From assembly GCF_900103815.1 (NCBI RefSeq), contig NZ_FNHZ01000003.1, positions 217,315 to 281,314 of the forward strand: a stretch of DNA of 64,000 nt, in the 5' to 3' direction. The notes below the pieces were generated by a model that saw nothing but the letters and a program-made list of their open reading frames with translations, had not been told where the DNA came from and ran no database searches. Source of the stretch: Lachnospira pectinoschiza. GTDB taxonomy: Bacteria > Bacillota > Clostridia > Lachnospirales > Lachnospiraceae. Positions 25,071 through 35,430 of this stretch are shown here, one piece after another (the stretch's first letter is position 1; the number at the start of each line of letters is the position of its first letter). The position numbers and the translations under genes were made by a program.

Positions 25071-26204
25071 CTACTGTGTGCAAGGAACTGCATAAAAAAC
25101 TAATTCTGCAGCATTATGGGAATGGTGTCTTAGATAATATTTATAATTCACGTCATAAACCGAGCTTTCAACATAACTCTTTATTAAGTGAGGTAATCTT
25201 ATTAAATCATCTAGTTTATGATAAACACAAATAGCTAAAGTAGCTTTATTATTTATAATTGTATTTTTCATACCTATAAGAGCCTTTTCTTCAAAGCCCT
25301 CAATATCCATTTTAATAAAACTAGCCTTTGAATCTTTATCAAGAATAGAATCTAACGGAGCTATTTCCACTAGATTTTCCGTTTCATAATCTACTAAAAC
25401 AGAAGCATCCTTTTTTCTTTCATAATAGTATTTTTCATGTTTATCGCCTAAACCAATTTTATAGGCAAATAGATTTTTATACTTTAATGAAAGTGAATCT
25501 AATTCTTTAAAATTTTCATCCTCCATCTCAAAAGCTCTTACTATAATATCCTTCTTCTCATTTTTTAAGAAATCATAAAAAGCAATAGCAGTATCTCCAA
25601 TATATGCTCCACAATCAATTAATATATGTTCATCATACAAATCTTTAGGATACAAATTATTAAAATACTGCTCAGAAGTCCATAAGGATATTAATTCCCT
25701 ACAACTTTCCCTTTTAATATTATTAGCTCTCGCACCTATAAAAGAACGAAAAACCATTTTTGATTCTTCATCCTCAAATAAATCATAAATTCGATTTAAT
25801 TCTTCTTTATGCTTCACTACCCATTCTGCTGTCATTGTATATAGTTGATTTCTGTCTACATAACTGTATAAATGTACCTTCATTTTTGATTTTAAATCAT
25901 TCATAATATGAATAACATCAGCACCAGTTGCGCAAACTACTATATTTGCCTCTTTTAGCTGTTTATGTATATCATCAACTAAATAAACCGATTTATTAAG
26001 GAATACTTTTCCTTTTTTAAAATACTGTTTACCTTCTAAATAAGCAGTTACACTAAGTCCATTTCTATTAAGTAAATCTGTAAATGTTTTAGATGCACCT
26101 CCGCATCCATAAATAAAAATGTCTGCGTTGCTATTTTTTAATTTTTCAATTAACTCTCCATTAACATCTAATAAATATTCATCAACAATATAGTCTTGAA
26201 ACAT
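25071..26204 (-). CDS. FkbM-family methyltransferase with N-terminal nucleotide-binding-like domain
   Basis: A 377-residue protein. Residues about 20-120 (DIFIYGCGGASKTFTDLL... ANIVVCATGADVIHIM) look like a Rossmann-type domain as found in sugar-modifying enzymes. Residues about 185-375 are an FkbM SAM-dependent O-methyltransferase: ILIDCGAYIGDTAIAF (SAM loop), VRAFEMEDENF and SFIKMDIEGFEEKALIGM. It is the first gene of the operon that continues with GNAT, acyl ligase, acyl carrier protein and oxidoreductase; all share AGGGGGAT-like ribosome binding sites. The methyl acceptor is unknown, presumably a glycan or its precursor. Confidence 0.85.
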   Translation of the reverse strand: MFQDYIVDEYLLDVNGELIEKLKNSNADIFIYGCGGASKTFTDLLNRNGLSVTAYLEGKQYFKKGKVFLNKSVYLVDDIHKQLKEANIVVCATGADVIHIMNDLKSKMKVHLYSYVDRNQLYTMTAEWVVKHKEELNRIYDLFEDEESKMVFRSFIGARANNIKRESCRELISLWTSEQYFNNLYPKDLYDEHILIDCGAYIGDTAIAFYDFLKNEKKDIIVRAFEMEDENFKELDSLSLKYKNLFAYKIGLGDKHEKYYYERKKDASVLVDYETENLVEIAPLDSILDKDSKASFIKMDIEGFEEKALIGMKNTIINNKATLAICVYHKLDDLIRLPHLIKSYVESSVYDVNYKYYLRHHSHNAAELVFYAVPCTQ

Positions 26205-26226
26205 AAAGTTATCCCCCTAAACTTAA

Positions 26227-27423
26227 TTAATGTTCCATTCTCCAAGCTATTGTTCTTCTTAAATAATGCACATAGTCTGGGTTTTTGCACATACCCTTTC
26301 CAGCTACGTCTGAAATCTTAGCTACATCCATGCCGTTACATGCAGTTGTTTTCATAACAATATTTAGAGCATCTACATCTGTATCATTAGCAATATAAGT
26401 TCCAATACCAAAGGCTACCTTAACCTTATCTTTAAAGTAGGCATTAATCTCATCCGCTTTCTCAAAATTAAGACTATCACTAAAAAGAAGTGTCTTAGTC
26501 TTTGGATCAATTCCAAGGCTTTCATAATGAGCAATCATCTTATCGCCCCACTCAAATGGACTACCACTATCATGTCTAACACCGCTAAAGAGTGTTGCAT
26601 AAGTAAGCTTAAAGTCTCTTAAGAAACAGTCTGTTGTTATTGTATCAGTAAGAGCTGTACCATTTAAAACTCCATATTCCTTTACCCATGCATCAAGGGC
26701 ATACCAGTTTGAATAAGCTGGATTGTGCTTATGATTACCCTGTCCTACACACATAATCCATTCGTGTGCCATAGTGCCTACAGGCTTTATATTAAGCTTT
26801 TTAGCAAGGTATACATTAGATGTACCAACAAACTTAGAGCCCTTATAATCGTCTCTCATAAGCTCTTTAATAGCTAATTCCTGAGCCTCTGCTGATAATC
26901 TTCTTCTAATACCAAACTCTGAAAATGCTCCAATATTATATTCACCACTAACTAGCTTTTCTACCTTTTTATCTAGTCTATCCTTAAAGCTTAACATGAG
27001 CTTTTCATAATCAAATTTCATTCTAAAATAAACTTCATTAACAATGGCAAGGGTTGGAATCTCATACATAGATGTATTAAGCCAAGTACCATTAGTTTCT
27101 ATTGTTAAACCACATGGGTTATTTGTTCCAAATGTAAAATCCTCATATCTTGGATGCCATAAACGTAAAAAATCTACGTATGACTTCTTAAACCATTGAA
27201 TTGAAGAGAGATATTCTAACTCTTCTTCACTAAATCTTAATTCGCAATACATTTTTATTTGATGCTTAATCTCTTCTACCATCTCTTCTGTAAAATGTAC
27301 ATCTTCATTTCTACATTTAAAAGACCAAGTTGTTTCATATCCTGGAAAATGGTGATAGATTGCCTGTCCCATTGAAAATTTGTAAAGATCTGTCTCTAAT
27401 AAACTGTTTATAATTTTATGCAT
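26227..27423 (-). CDS. pncB: nicotinate phosphoribosyltransferase
   Basis: A 398-residue cytoplasmic enzyme of NAD salvage that joins nicotinate and PRPP. It has the N-terminal LLETDLYKFSMGQAIYHHFP, the central FSEFGIRRRLS, GTMAHEW (with the family's phospho-acceptor-type His), and GVRHDSGSPFEWGDK. Start at 27423 is behind AAGGGG; the frame extends eight codons further with no ribosome binding site. It lies 22 bp upstream of the FkbM operon on the same strand and could be co-transcribed, though its function is housekeeping. Confidence 0.93.
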   Translation of the reverse strand: MHKIINSLLETDLYKFSMGQAIYHHFPGYETTWSFKCRNEDVHFTEEMVEEIKHQIKMYCELRFSEEELEYLSSIQWFKKSYVDFLRLWHPRYEDFTFGTNNPCGLTIETNGTWLNTSMYEIPTLAIVNEVYFRMKFDYEKLMLSFKDRLDKKVEKLVSGEYNIGAFSEFGIRRRLSAEAQELAIKELMRDDYKGSKFVGTSNVYLAKKLNIKPVGTMAHEWIMCVGQGNHKHNPAYSNWYALDAWVKEYGVLNGTALTDTITTDCFLRDFKLTYATLFSGVRHDSGSPFEWGDKMIAHYESLGIDPKTKTLLFSDSLNFEKADEINAYFKDKVKVAFGIGTYIANDTDVDALNIVMKTTACNGMDVAKISDVAGKGMCKNPDYVHYLRRTIAWRMEH

Positions 27424-27516
27424 AATAAACCCCTTCCTATTTAGCATTAAGCTAAAAAGATAAATTAACGTTATTTTAGCAGATTTTTATGCATACATAA
27501 AGTAAAACTAAGCCAA

Positions 27517-27921
27517 CTATATATGTTTGCCTACAATCTTCTTTGCTAAATCCTTAATCATCTTATCATATTCTTCATCGCTAATAGGTCTTCCTTCTGC
27601 AAAATCAGTATCATCCTCCGCTATAATAAATTCTCCAAAAATCTTTAAATCAAGATGTCTTTTTATTACAGCAATTGCAATAGCTATGGTATCTGTATTC
27701 CAATCAGTATTATATCCAACTGTATTTATTTCTAGATAAAAACTTCCTTCTTTAATAATAAGTCCTTGATTGTCATTAATTTCTTTTTTTGCTTTTTTTA
27801 TTTCATATTCCAACTCAATGCCCAAATATTTAGACAAATCTAAATCTAGTGCTTTAAAAGTTTTAAAATGTAAAACACTTGGCATTACACAAGAAAATTT
27901 AAGACCGAGCAATCCATTCAT
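27517..27921 (-). CDS. hypothetical protein
   Basis: A 134-residue soluble protein that I do not recognise (MNGLLGLKFSCVMPSVLHF... INTVGYNTDWNTDTIAIAIAVI... AEGRPISDEEYDKMIKDLAKKIVG). The start at 27921 follows GAGGTGG; the frame is open 14 codons further to an ATG that overlaps a TATAAT-like -10 box and has no ribosome binding site. It sits alone between pncB and the ABC-2 exporter, on the same strand. Function not inferred. Confidence 0.55.
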   Translation of the reverse strand: MNGLLGLKFSCVMPSVLHFKTFKALDLDLSKYLGIELEYEIKKAKKEINDNQGLIIKEGSFYLEINTVGYNTDWNTDTIAIAIAVIKRHLDLKIFGEFIIAEDDTDFAEGRPISDEEYDKMIKDLAKKIVGKHI

Positions 27922-28018
27922 ATTTTCCACCTCGCAGAAAACGTTACTTATACTATATTTCATTATATCATTTAAATACTTGGCAGTAAATAGAATCTAT
28001 CTTTCAAAATCAGTTGTT

Positions 28019-28900
28019 TTATTCGAAATAATATAGATAAACATCTTCTAAATCGATATTGTTATCTACTCGCTTAACTTCATCTGGTAAATTATCATCA
28101 ACAATTCTTAGCACCAATCCCTCTTTTCTTTGACGTACATTTCCAATTTTATAACGACGTTGATAATCATCTAACTCATCTAAATTAATCTTTATTTCTC
28201 CAACTTTGCCATCCATTAATTCAATTAAATCTCTAGGAGTTCCATCAGCTATTATTTCTCCGTTTTTTAAAAGTAATACCTTATCTGCTATACACTCAAT
28301 ATCACTTACCACATGGGTAGCAAAAAGTATGATTTTATCCTTACCTAATTTTGCAATATAATTTCTAATATTAATTCTTTCCTTAGGATCAAGCCCGGTT
28401 GTTGGTTCATCAAGAATTAATATTTGTGGGTCACCAAGGAGTGCCTGAGCAAGGAGCACTCTTTGTTTCATTCCCCCTGAAAAGCCTCCTATTCTCTTAT
28501 AGGCCACTTTTTCTAGGTTCACAATTTGAAGCAATTCATCTATTTGCTTATTTTGATTCTTTATTCCTTTTACAGATGCCATATATTTTAAGAAGGATTT
28601 CGGTGTAAAATCTTCATAAAAGCCCTGTTGTTGTGGCATAAATCCAATTTTAGCTCTAAATTTAGCTCCTAACTTTAAAATATCAATAGCCTCATTTCCA
28701 ATAGTTTCATCTAAATAGCTAATAGTTCCACCATTTTTATCTCGCTTTAAATTATCAGTTATAAGATTAATCATAGTACTTTTTCCTGCACCATTAGCTC
28801 CAAGTAAACCATATACTCCTGGTTTAAATGTATATGTTATTCCCTTTAAAGCCTCAACTTTTCCATATGATTTTTTTAATTCATTAATTCTTAGTTCCAT
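28019..28900 (-). CDS. ABC-2 type transporter ATP-binding protein
   Basis: A 293-residue ATPase with Walker A GLLGANGAGKST (about 33-44), Q-loop GFMPQQQGFYED, signature IGGFSGGMKQRVLLAQALLG, Walker B QILILDEPTTGLDP and the switch His in LFATHVVSD. Its ATG overlaps the 3' end of the membrane component by 17 nt, so the two are translationally coupled. With the upstream lipoprotein it forms a three-gene transport unit; the substrate could be a peptide or antimicrobial, but nothing in the sequence tells. Confidence 0.93.
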   Translation of the reverse strand: MELRINELKKSYGKVEALKGITYTFKPGVYGLLGANGAGKSTMINLITDNLKRDKNGGTISYLDETIGNEAIDILKLGAKFRAKIGFMPQQQGFYEDFTPKSFLKYMASVKGIKNQNKQIDELLQIVNLEKVAYKRIGGFSGGMKQRVLLAQALLGDPQILILDEPTTGLDPKERINIRNYIAKLGKDKIILFATHVVSDIECIADKVLLLKNGEIIADGTPRDLIELMDGKVGEIKINLDELDDYQRRYKIGNVRQRKEGLVLRIVDDNLPDEVKRVDNNIDLEDVYLYYFE

Positions 28901-31016
28901 ACATACCCCTCAATATATAGCAAATACATAATATTAAAATTACAATTAAGCAAATAAGCATTATTACTTGAAGCAAAATATTAGCATATAAGCCAATACA
29001 TGCCGCAACACCGAAAACAAAAATAAGAATTGGCATATAAAACTCGCTTTTTGCTTTTAATGAAAATATAAGTGTTATAAAAAGTGCATCAATTGTAAAA
29101 AATAGTCTTAATGCTAGCACGAGTAAACAATACCTTGCTATTGTCATTGATAAAAATAAAGAATTCAGCTTACTTTCCATAAAAGTTATACTTATTACTG
29201 GTGCTGATAAAAATTTAAAGCCATACATTTTATTCAAAAATATAATATCTATTAATGTTATTATTAAATAATATATTAATATGAAAGAGCTTATTATTAA
29301 TAATTTTTTTGAATATATTTTCTTTAATCCCAATCTTGAGCTTGCAAGCAACTTAACAACTCCTGATTTTCTTTCTTCAAGATAATATCCAGAAGCTAAT
29401 ATTACTGATATTATAATCAAAGCAAGTGTTATACCTACTTCCCTAATAACTGAATTATTTCCTATAATTTCATCATAGCCTCTATCAGACATTATATATG
29501 TATCCACACCATATTCTGTCTTTATTCTATCTTTATATTTAAGAATAGAATTAAATTCCTGCATTAATTTTTCATTTTCTTTAGTTTTTGCTTCTAATTG
29601 CATGCTCTTACTTAATGTCTCTTCATAATTATCAGTATTAACTTCTATTTCTTCAAGTTGCTTTATTAGCTCTCCATTTTCCTGTTGAAAATTTTCTAAA
29701 AAGCTATTAAATAGTTCTAGATTCTCACCACCATATTGACTATAAATATTATCCAATTTTTTCTGTCGCTCTGGAAAATTCACTTGTGTCATATTTATAA
29801 GAAAAAGCTCACCAATTATAGCCAAGATAACCCATACTATTTTTTTATTTCTAAAAAATATTTTATAAAGTTCCAGGCCAGTAAAGCCTAATTTTGAAAA
29901 AACTTTACCTCTTTTTAATTCAAAAAATTCCTTAATCTTTGCGAACCTTATCTTAGAAAATGGATGTCTTCTTGCGTATACAATTCCAGAGACAAAAAAT
30001 ATTACTATGAATAAAGCAATGACTAAAAATACCATTATAATATCCGATGAAACTGGTTGATTAAACAACTTAACATTTTGGTAATTTCTAAAATATGTTG
30101 AAAAATCAATTATACGATAAATATTAATATTAGCTATTAATCTTCTAATTGAATTATTCTGTAATACTAATGAATAACGCCATTCAGCAAAAAAGATAAT
30201 TAGCATTATAACTAAGGCTATATATCTATTTTTTATAAGATTAAGTAATGTGTTAAAAAATAAAATAATAAAGCTCAATCCAATAGCAATTACTATAATA
30301 TTTATCACACAAAAACCTATAATAGAATATGGTCTTACACAATTGCTAAACAACATAGAACTTTGTATTGGCGCATCAAGGTCTACAAACCCATAAAGTA
30401 ATGATGCTATTAAAAAAATTATCAAATGAAATATTGTCAATAAAGTAAAAATTATTCCTATATATATTAAATTTCTCTTTAAAGCAAATATAAATCTACC
30501 ATTCTTAGCACTATAAGAAAAAAGTATTTCTCCGTTATCATATTCTTTATGTAAATTAAACATAATATAAATCATTATAAAAATTACAAAAGCAGATAAC
30601 TTTGGAATGAATAAAATATACCTATCAAAGCCTAATGTATTAGTAATAACAGGTATAACATTTTGGATTTTACTATAATCATTATAGGTTTTATTTATAT
30701 TTTTTAATGTATAAGCATTACTTACTAGTGCACTAAATTTCTTTACCCTATTAGCATTTTCTAAAATTGCTTGATTATTCTCTTGATATGATGTTATATA
30801 ATCAATATAATTATTGGCATCCTCATTATCATCACTATAACTTTGTGCATTCTCATAATTATTTAATGCTGATACATATTCCTTATTAAGTCGATTAAAC
30901 TCTTTAAAGCCACTATTCCCTATACAACTTAATACAAAATAAGCCGATGAAACAATAATTAGTAAACATATCACATATAATATTTTTTTATCTAAAATTC
31001 TCTTTAATTCTGTCAT
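28884..31016 (-). CDS. large ABC-2 type permease
   Basis: A 710-residue integral membrane protein with about 12 hydrophobic helices arranged as two homologous halves, each starting with one helix, a charged coiled-coil-like extracytoplasmic region (residues 45-115, and 420-500 with ENGELIKQLEEIEVNTDNYEETL), then a cluster of five helices. This is the layout of fused ABC-2 permeases of exporter or stress-response systems. It pairs with the ATPase that overlaps its 3' end. Codon use is AT-rich but no disruption is seen. Confidence 0.85.
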   Translation of the reverse strand: MTELKRILDKKILYVICLLIIVSSAYFVLSCIGNSGFKEFNRLNKEYVSALNNYENAQSYSDDNEDANNYIDYITSYQENNQAILENANRVKKFSALVSNAYTLKNINKTYNDYSKIQNVIPVITNTLGFDRYILFIPKLSAFVIFIMIYIMFNLHKEYDNGEILFSYSAKNGRFIFALKRNLIYIGIIFTLLTIFHLIIFLIASLLYGFVDLDAPIQSSMLFSNCVRPYSIIGFCVINIIVIAIGLSFIILFFNTLLNLIKNRYIALVIMLIIFFAEWRYSLVLQNNSIRRLIANINIYRIIDFSTYFRNYQNVKLFNQPVSSDIIMVFLVIALFIVIFFVSGIVYARRHPFSKIRFAKIKEFFELKRGKVFSKLGFTGLELYKIFFRNKKIVWVILAIIGELFLINMTQVNFPERQKKLDNIYSQYGGENLELFNSFLENFQQENGELIKQLEEIEVNTDNYEETLSKSMQLEAKTKENEKLMQEFNSILKYKDRIKTEYGVDTYIMSDRGYDEIIGNNSVIREVGITLALIIISVILASGYYLEERKSGVVKLLASSRLGLKKIYSKKLLIISSFILIYYLIITLIDIIFLNKMYGFKFLSAPVISITFMESKLNSLFLSMTIARYCLLVLALRLFFTIDALFITLIFSLKAKSEFYMPILIFVFGVAACIGLYANILLQVIMLICLIVILILCICYILRGMYGTKN

Positions 31017-31029
31017 ATTATTTCCTAGC

Positions 31030-32190
31030 CTATAATATTTTAATATCAGTTCTTACTATGTCCTTTATTTTTCCTTCTTCATCAAGTAATAAAAAGGCAT
31101 AGTAAATTCCTTCTGGAGTATATGTTTCAACGATAATTCTATCATTCCCTAAATAAATAGGTATATATGTTTCTTCTTTAAAACAATAAAATTCATCCAT
31201 TAATTCACCTTTTTCCAATCTAGCAATAAAAATATTGTCAGTAGTATTATCATATAAATTTAATGCATAAATATTTTGGCCATTATATACTAAAGAGCCT
31301 AATCTTGTATTATCAGTTATTTCATATATTTTTTTCTTATCTCCATCAAAAGATGACTCATAAATTCCATCATTACATACCCAATAAATCAAATTGTTGT
31401 CAACATATATATACGAACACACATCATTATCTATTTTTTTACATTCTTTTTTATTTAAATCGTAATAATATAAATCTGATGCTAACGAATCATAATTTTC
31501 TGATAGTCTAAATACTAACTTGTTATCATAAAAAGACAATTCTTCTATCTCTGTTTCTTTTGCTGTATATGAATAAATAGTTTCCTTTGATTTATCAGCT
31601 AAATTAATTTTTTCAATAATTGCAGTATTGTTATTATCCATATTTACAACTGAAGATGAACAATAAACATAATCTTCATATACAACATAAGAAAAATAAT
31701 CATTACCATTATCTGGTGTTTCAACTAAATCGCATATCCATTCATGTTCTGATCCATCGCTCGAAATTCTACATAAACTACACATATAGTTCGTAGTATT
31801 TCGATTAATATAATACAAAAAACCATCATAATAAAATAAACTTCCTATTATTACCGACCCATCAATATAAGCATCACAATCTTCATCTACATCCTCTAAC
31901 GAATGTGAACAGTTTATTTTGGAACATAACGGCATGCTCTCATTTGTTTTTTTATCTAAATATGCTATAAAATATTTAGATAAGTTTTCATTTCTCGCAC
32001 AAAAATAGTAACCATCATCAGATTCTGCTACCTCACTACCCAACATAAATATTCCATTTTTCTCTGTAATATTAGTATTATTATAATTTATTACATCGTT
32101 TTGTTTCTTATTTACAGAGCACGCTGCTAAACTAAATAACATAACTAATGATAGCGCTCCTGCAAATAGTTTTTTATTACACTCCTTCAC
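31030..32190 (-). CDS. lipoprotein with DUF5050-like repeats
   Basis: A 386-residue secreted lipoprotein. The signal peptide ends in LFSLAAC with the lipobox cysteine near residue 23, so Lgt (43 kb) should lipidate it. The mature part has repeated propeller-like units (YDGFLYYINRNTTN, YNGQNIYALNLYDN, VYEDYVYCSSSVVN) like the DUF5050 protein at 16 kb. It starts with GTG, 9 nt after GGAGG, and lies 13 bp upstream of the ABC-2 permease, suggesting a surface partner of that transporter. Binding partner unknown. Confidence 0.8.
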   Translation of the reverse strand: MKECNKKLFAGALSLVMLFSLAACSVNKKQNDVINYNNTNITEKNGIFMLGSEVAESDDGYYFCARNENLSKYFIAYLDKKTNESMPLCSKINCSHSLEDVDEDCDAYIDGSVIIGSLFYYDGFLYYINRNTTNYMCSLCRISSDGSEHEWICDLVETPDNGNDYFSYVVYEDYVYCSSSVVNMDNNNTAIIEKINLADKSKETIYSYTAKETEIEELSFYDNKLVFRLSENYDSLASDLYYYDLNKKECKKIDNDVCSYIYVDNNLIYWVCNDGIYESSFDGDKKKIYEITDNTRLGSLVYNGQNIYALNLYDNTTDNIFIARLEKGELMDEFYCFKEETYIPIYLGNDRIIVETYTPEGIYYAFLLLDEEGKIKDIVRTDIKIL

Positions 32191-32315
32191 ATCTATCGTC
32201 CTCCCTCTATTTAAATAATATTATATTAGTTCTTTAACTACAATATGTTCAATGGTACAAATTTATTAGTACTATTGTTTTACAAATAATGAGTTTTCCA
32301 TTTTTTAGCATAAAA

Positions 32316-32347
32316 CAAGGGGCTTGTAGTAAACTACAAGCCCCTTG
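32316..32347 (-). terminator. intrinsic terminator of pflB
   Basis: CAAGGGGCTTGTAGT pairs with CTACAAGCCCCTTG; the minus strand continues TTTTATGC. Lies about 45 bp after the pflB stop. Confidence 0.88.
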
Positions 32348-32388
32348 GCGTCCGAACTATATATATTTAAATTTATGCTTTTTAAAAA

Positions 32389-34641
32389 TTACATTCTGTC
32401 ATGGAATGTTCTGCTAATAACATCCATCTGCTGTTCCTTTGTTAAGTCGATGAACTTAACAGCGTAACCAGATACACGGATTGTGAAGTTAGCATACTCA
32501 GGCTTTTCTGGGTGTTCCATAGCATCGATTAACTTATCCTTACCGAATACGTTAACGTTAAGGTGATGAGCACCCTGATCGAAGTAACCATCCATTACAT
32601 TAACAAGGTTGTTAACTCTTTCTTCTTCATTATGACCAAGAGCGTCTGGGTTCATTGTCTGTGTATTAGAAATACCATCAAGAGCCCAACCGTAAGGTAA
32701 CTTAGTTAATGAGTTAAGAGAAGCAACTAAACCGTTCTGCTCTGCACCGTAAGATGGGTTAGCACCTGGAGCAAGAGGAGTACCAGCCTTACGTCCATCT
32801 GGCATGTTACCTGTATACTTACCGTAAACTACGTTAGATGTAATTGTAAGGATTGATGTTGTAGGCTTAGAATTTCTGTATGTATGTCTCTTCTTAATCT
32901 TATCCATGAATGTCTTAAGTAACCATACAGCGATGTCATCAGCTCTGTCATCATCGTTACCATACTTAGGGAAGTCGCCTTCTGTTTCGTAATCAACGTT
33001 GAATCCTGTTTCATCTCTGATAACCTTAACCTTAGCATACTTAATAGCTGAAAGTGAATCTACTACGTGAGAGAAACCAGCGATACCTGTAGCGAATGTT
33101 CTTTCTACATCTGTATCGATAAGAGCCATCTCTGCTGCTTCATAATAGTACTTATCATGCATGTACTGAATTAAGTTAAGTGTATTAACGTAAAGACCAG
33201 CTAACCAGTCCATCATCTTGTCGAACTTAGCAACAACATCATCATACTCAAGGTATTCTGTTGTTACACGTGGGAATGCAGGACCAACCTGATCTCTAGA
33301 CTTAGCATCTACACCACCATTGATAGCGTAAAGTAAGCACTTAGCAAGGTTAGCTCTAGCACCGAAGAACTGCATTTCCTTACCTGTCTGTGTAGCAGAT
33401 ACACAACAGCAGATAGCGTAGTCATCGCCCCAGTAAACTTTCATAACATCATCGTTCTCATACTGAATTGAAGATGTATCTACTGAAATCTTAGCAGCAT
33501 ACTTCTTGAATGCATCTGGTAACTTTGATGAATATAATACTGTTAAGTTTGGTTCTGGTGAAGGACCCATGTTCTCAAGTGTATGTAAGAATCTGTAATC
33601 AGTCTTTGTAACCATTGAACGTCCATCAACACCCATACCTGCAAGATCACAAGTTACCCATGTAGGATCACCTGAGAATAACTGCTGGTAAGCGTTTGGT
33701 CTAGCAAACTTAACCATTCTGAACTTCATTACTAAATGATCGATTAATTCCTGAGCTTCGCTTTCAGTTAATGTACCTGCAGCTAAATCTCTTGAAATAT
33801 AGATATCAAGGAATGTAGCAACACGACCAACTGACATAGCAGCACCGTTCTGTGTCTTAACAGCAGCTAAATAACCGAAGTATAACCACTGAACTGCTTC
33901 TCTAGCATCCTTAGCTGGCTTAGAGATATCGAAACCATAGCTTGCTGCCATAGCCTTCATACCCTTAAGTGCGTTAATCTGATCCTTTAATTCTTCTCTC
34001 TGTCTGATGATATCATCGTACATTGTACCATCACCACAGTTGTTGAAGTCATGAGTCTTCTCTTCGATAAGGTGATCAATACCGTAAAGAGCAACTCTTC
34101 TGTAATCACCTACGATACGTCCACGACCATATGTATCTGGAAGACCTGTAATAACATGGCTATGTCTAGCAGCCTTCATCTCTGGTGTGTAAGCATCGAA
34201 AACACCCTGGTTATGTGTCTTGTGGTATTCTGTAAATACCTTATGTAAATCAGCATCTGGTGTATAACCATTCTCTGTTAATGACTTCTCAGCCATTGCA
34301 ATACCACCGTAAGGCATGAATGCTCTCTTAAGTGGTGCATCTGTCTGAAGACCTACTACTGTTTCAAGGTCCTTCATAGATTCATCAATATATCCTGGGC
34401 CGTAAGCTGTAAGACCTGAAACAACCTTTGTTTCCATGTCTAATACACCGCCGTTAGCTCTTTCCTGAGCCTGTAATTCCTGTAATCTACCCCAAAGCTT
34501 ATCTGTTGCTTCTGTAGGGCCTGCTAAGAAACTCTCATCACCATCATAAGGTGTGTAGTTCTTCTGAATGAAGTCTCTAACGTTAACTTCTTCTTTCCAA
34601 AGTCTTCCTTCGAAACCGTTCCACTGTTCAAACTGTAACAT
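32389..34641 (-). CDS. pflB: formate C-acetyltransferase (pyruvate formate-lyase)
   Basis: A 750-residue glycyl-radical enzyme that splits pyruvate with CoA into acetyl-CoA and formate, central to anaerobic fermentation. The active-site cysteine pair is in [13 protein letters not shown] (about 410-422) and the radical glycine is in [11 protein letters not shown] near the C-terminus. ATG 34641 is chosen because it follows AAGGAGGAG; the frame is open 31 codons further without a site. The upstream region carries the same ATTGTATACAAT palindrome as pflA. Confidence 0.97.
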   Translation of the reverse strand: MLQFEQWNGFEGRLWKEEVNVRDFIQKNYTPYDGDESFLAGPTEATDKLWGRLQELQAQERANGGVLDMETKVVSGLTAYGPGYIDESMKDLETVVGLQTDAPLKRAFMPYGGIAMAEKSLTENGYTPDADLHKVFTEYHKTHNQGVFDAYTPEMKAARHSHVITGLPDTYGRGRIVGDYRRVALYGIDHLIEEKTHDFNNCGDGTMYDDIIRQREELKDQINALKGMKAMAASYGFDISKPAKDAREAVQWLYFGYLAAVKTQNGAAMSVGRVATFLDIYISRDLAAGTLTESEAQELIDHLVMKFRMVKFARPNAYQQLFSGDPTWVTCDLAGMGVDGRSMVTKTDYRFLHTLENMGPSPEPNLTVLYSSKLPDAFKKYAAKISVDTSSIQYENDDVMKVYWGDDYAICCCVSATQTGKEMQFFGARANLAKCLLYAINGGVDAKSRDQVGPAFPRVTTEYLEYDDVVAKFDKMMDWLAGLYVNTLNLIQYMHDKYYYEAAEMALIDTDVERTFATGIAGFSHVVDSLSAIKYAKVKVIRDETGFNVDYETEGDFPKYGNDDDRADDIAVWLLKTFMDKIKKRHTYRNSKPTTSILTITSNVVYGKYTGNMPDGRKAGTPLAPGANPSYGAEQNGLVASLNSLTKLPYGWALDGISNTQTMNPDALGHNEEERVNNLVNVMDGYFDQGAHHLNVNVFGKDKLIDAMEHPEKPEYANFTIRVSGYAVKFIDLTKEQQMDVISRTFHDRM

Positions 34642-34698
34642 AGTTGAACTCCTCCTTAAAAAGCTATAAAAAATTAATATGTGTGTTTTTGATTGTAT

Positions 34699-34710
34699 AT
34701 TGTATACAAT
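34699..34710. promoter_or_regulatory. palindrome ATTGTATACAAT upstream of pflB
   Basis: Perfect 12-bp palindrome 58-69 nt before the pflB start codon, part of a longer inverted repeat GATTGTAT/ATACAATC (34691-34711). Identical to the pflA site. The remainder of the 34642-34980 gap contains only the terminator of trxA. Confidence 0.65.
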
Positions 34711-34897
34711 CACGCTTAAAATAAAATTTGCCATCGCTTCAGTTAGATAATTAAATTAACTTTAACTTTGACAAATCTGTAACAATCTTAACCGCAAATA
34801 TATATTAACACCTATTATTTTTATTTGCAATAGAACTAAATTAAGTATTCAATTTAGTACAATCTAAGTTATTATCTATATTTTTTCTATAATTAAA

Positions 34898-34930
34898 GAG
34901 GCGGAGTTAACTAGTAAAACTCCACCTCCT
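34898..34930 (-). terminator. probable terminator downstream of trxA
   Basis: GAGGCGGAGTT pairs with AACTCCACCTC with one mismatch; a short T-rich tail (CTTTAATTAT) follows on the minus strand. Confidence 0.55.
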
Positions 34931-34980
34931 AAATGAAATTAAAAATAAAAGGTTATTGTAATATTGCGTATCTTAATTGA

Positions 34981-35292
34981 TTAAAGACCCATAAAAGCCT
35001 TAAGTGCTGGTTCATTAACAAAACCAACCTGCTTATTAACTTCCTTACCATCCTTAAAAAGAATAAGTGTTGGAATTGACATAACATTGAACTTCTCAGC
35101 GATTGCTGGGTTCTCATCTACATCGATCTTTACGATCTTTACATCGTCCTGGCTAGCAGCTACCTTTTCAAGTACTGGTGCAAGCATCTTACAAGGTCCA
35201 CACCATGTTGCCCAAAAATCTACTAATACAGGCTTATCTGAATTTAAAACTTCTGCTTCAAAATTGCTCTCTGTTCCATGAATAATTTGCAT
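34981..35292 (-). CDS. trxA: thioredoxin
   Basis: A 103-residue cytoplasmic thiol-disulfide oxidoreductase with the active site WCGPCK in DFWATWCGPCKM (about 26-37) and the cis-proline loop MSIPTL. Full length for the family. The start follows GGAGGTATAA. It has its own promoter and terminator. The ATTGTGTACAAT site before it matches the pfl operators, suggesting redox or fermentation-linked control. Confidence 0.96.
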   Translation of the reverse strand: MQIIHGTESNFEAEVLNSDKPVLVDFWATWCGPCKMLAPVLEKVAASQDDVKIVKIDVDENPAIAEKFNVMSIPTLILFKDGKEVNKQVGFVNEPALKAFMGL

Positions 35293-35344
35293 AATTTATA
35301 CCTCCAAAATATAATCACATTTTATGGTTAATTGGCTCAATTAA

Positions 35345-35356
35345 ATTGTGTACAAT
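35345..35356. promoter_or_regulatory. ATTGTGTACAAT operator-like site upstream of trxA
   Basis: Matches the pflA/pflB palindrome at 11 of 12 positions and lies 53-64 nt before the start codon, just downstream of the -10 box, the same arrangement as at pflA. Confidence 0.55.
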
Positions 35357-35359
35357 TAT

Positions 35360-35388
35360 TTTATAACATATCACAATTTTAATTGCAA
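35360..35388 (-). promoter_or_regulatory. promoter of trxA
   Basis: On the minus strand TTGCAA (35383-35388), 17-bp spacer, TATAAA (35360-35365). Confidence 0.6.
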
Positions 35389-35430
35389 GGCTTTTTCCTT
35401 TTTTTTAGAAAATTTAGTTTCCTTTTATTT

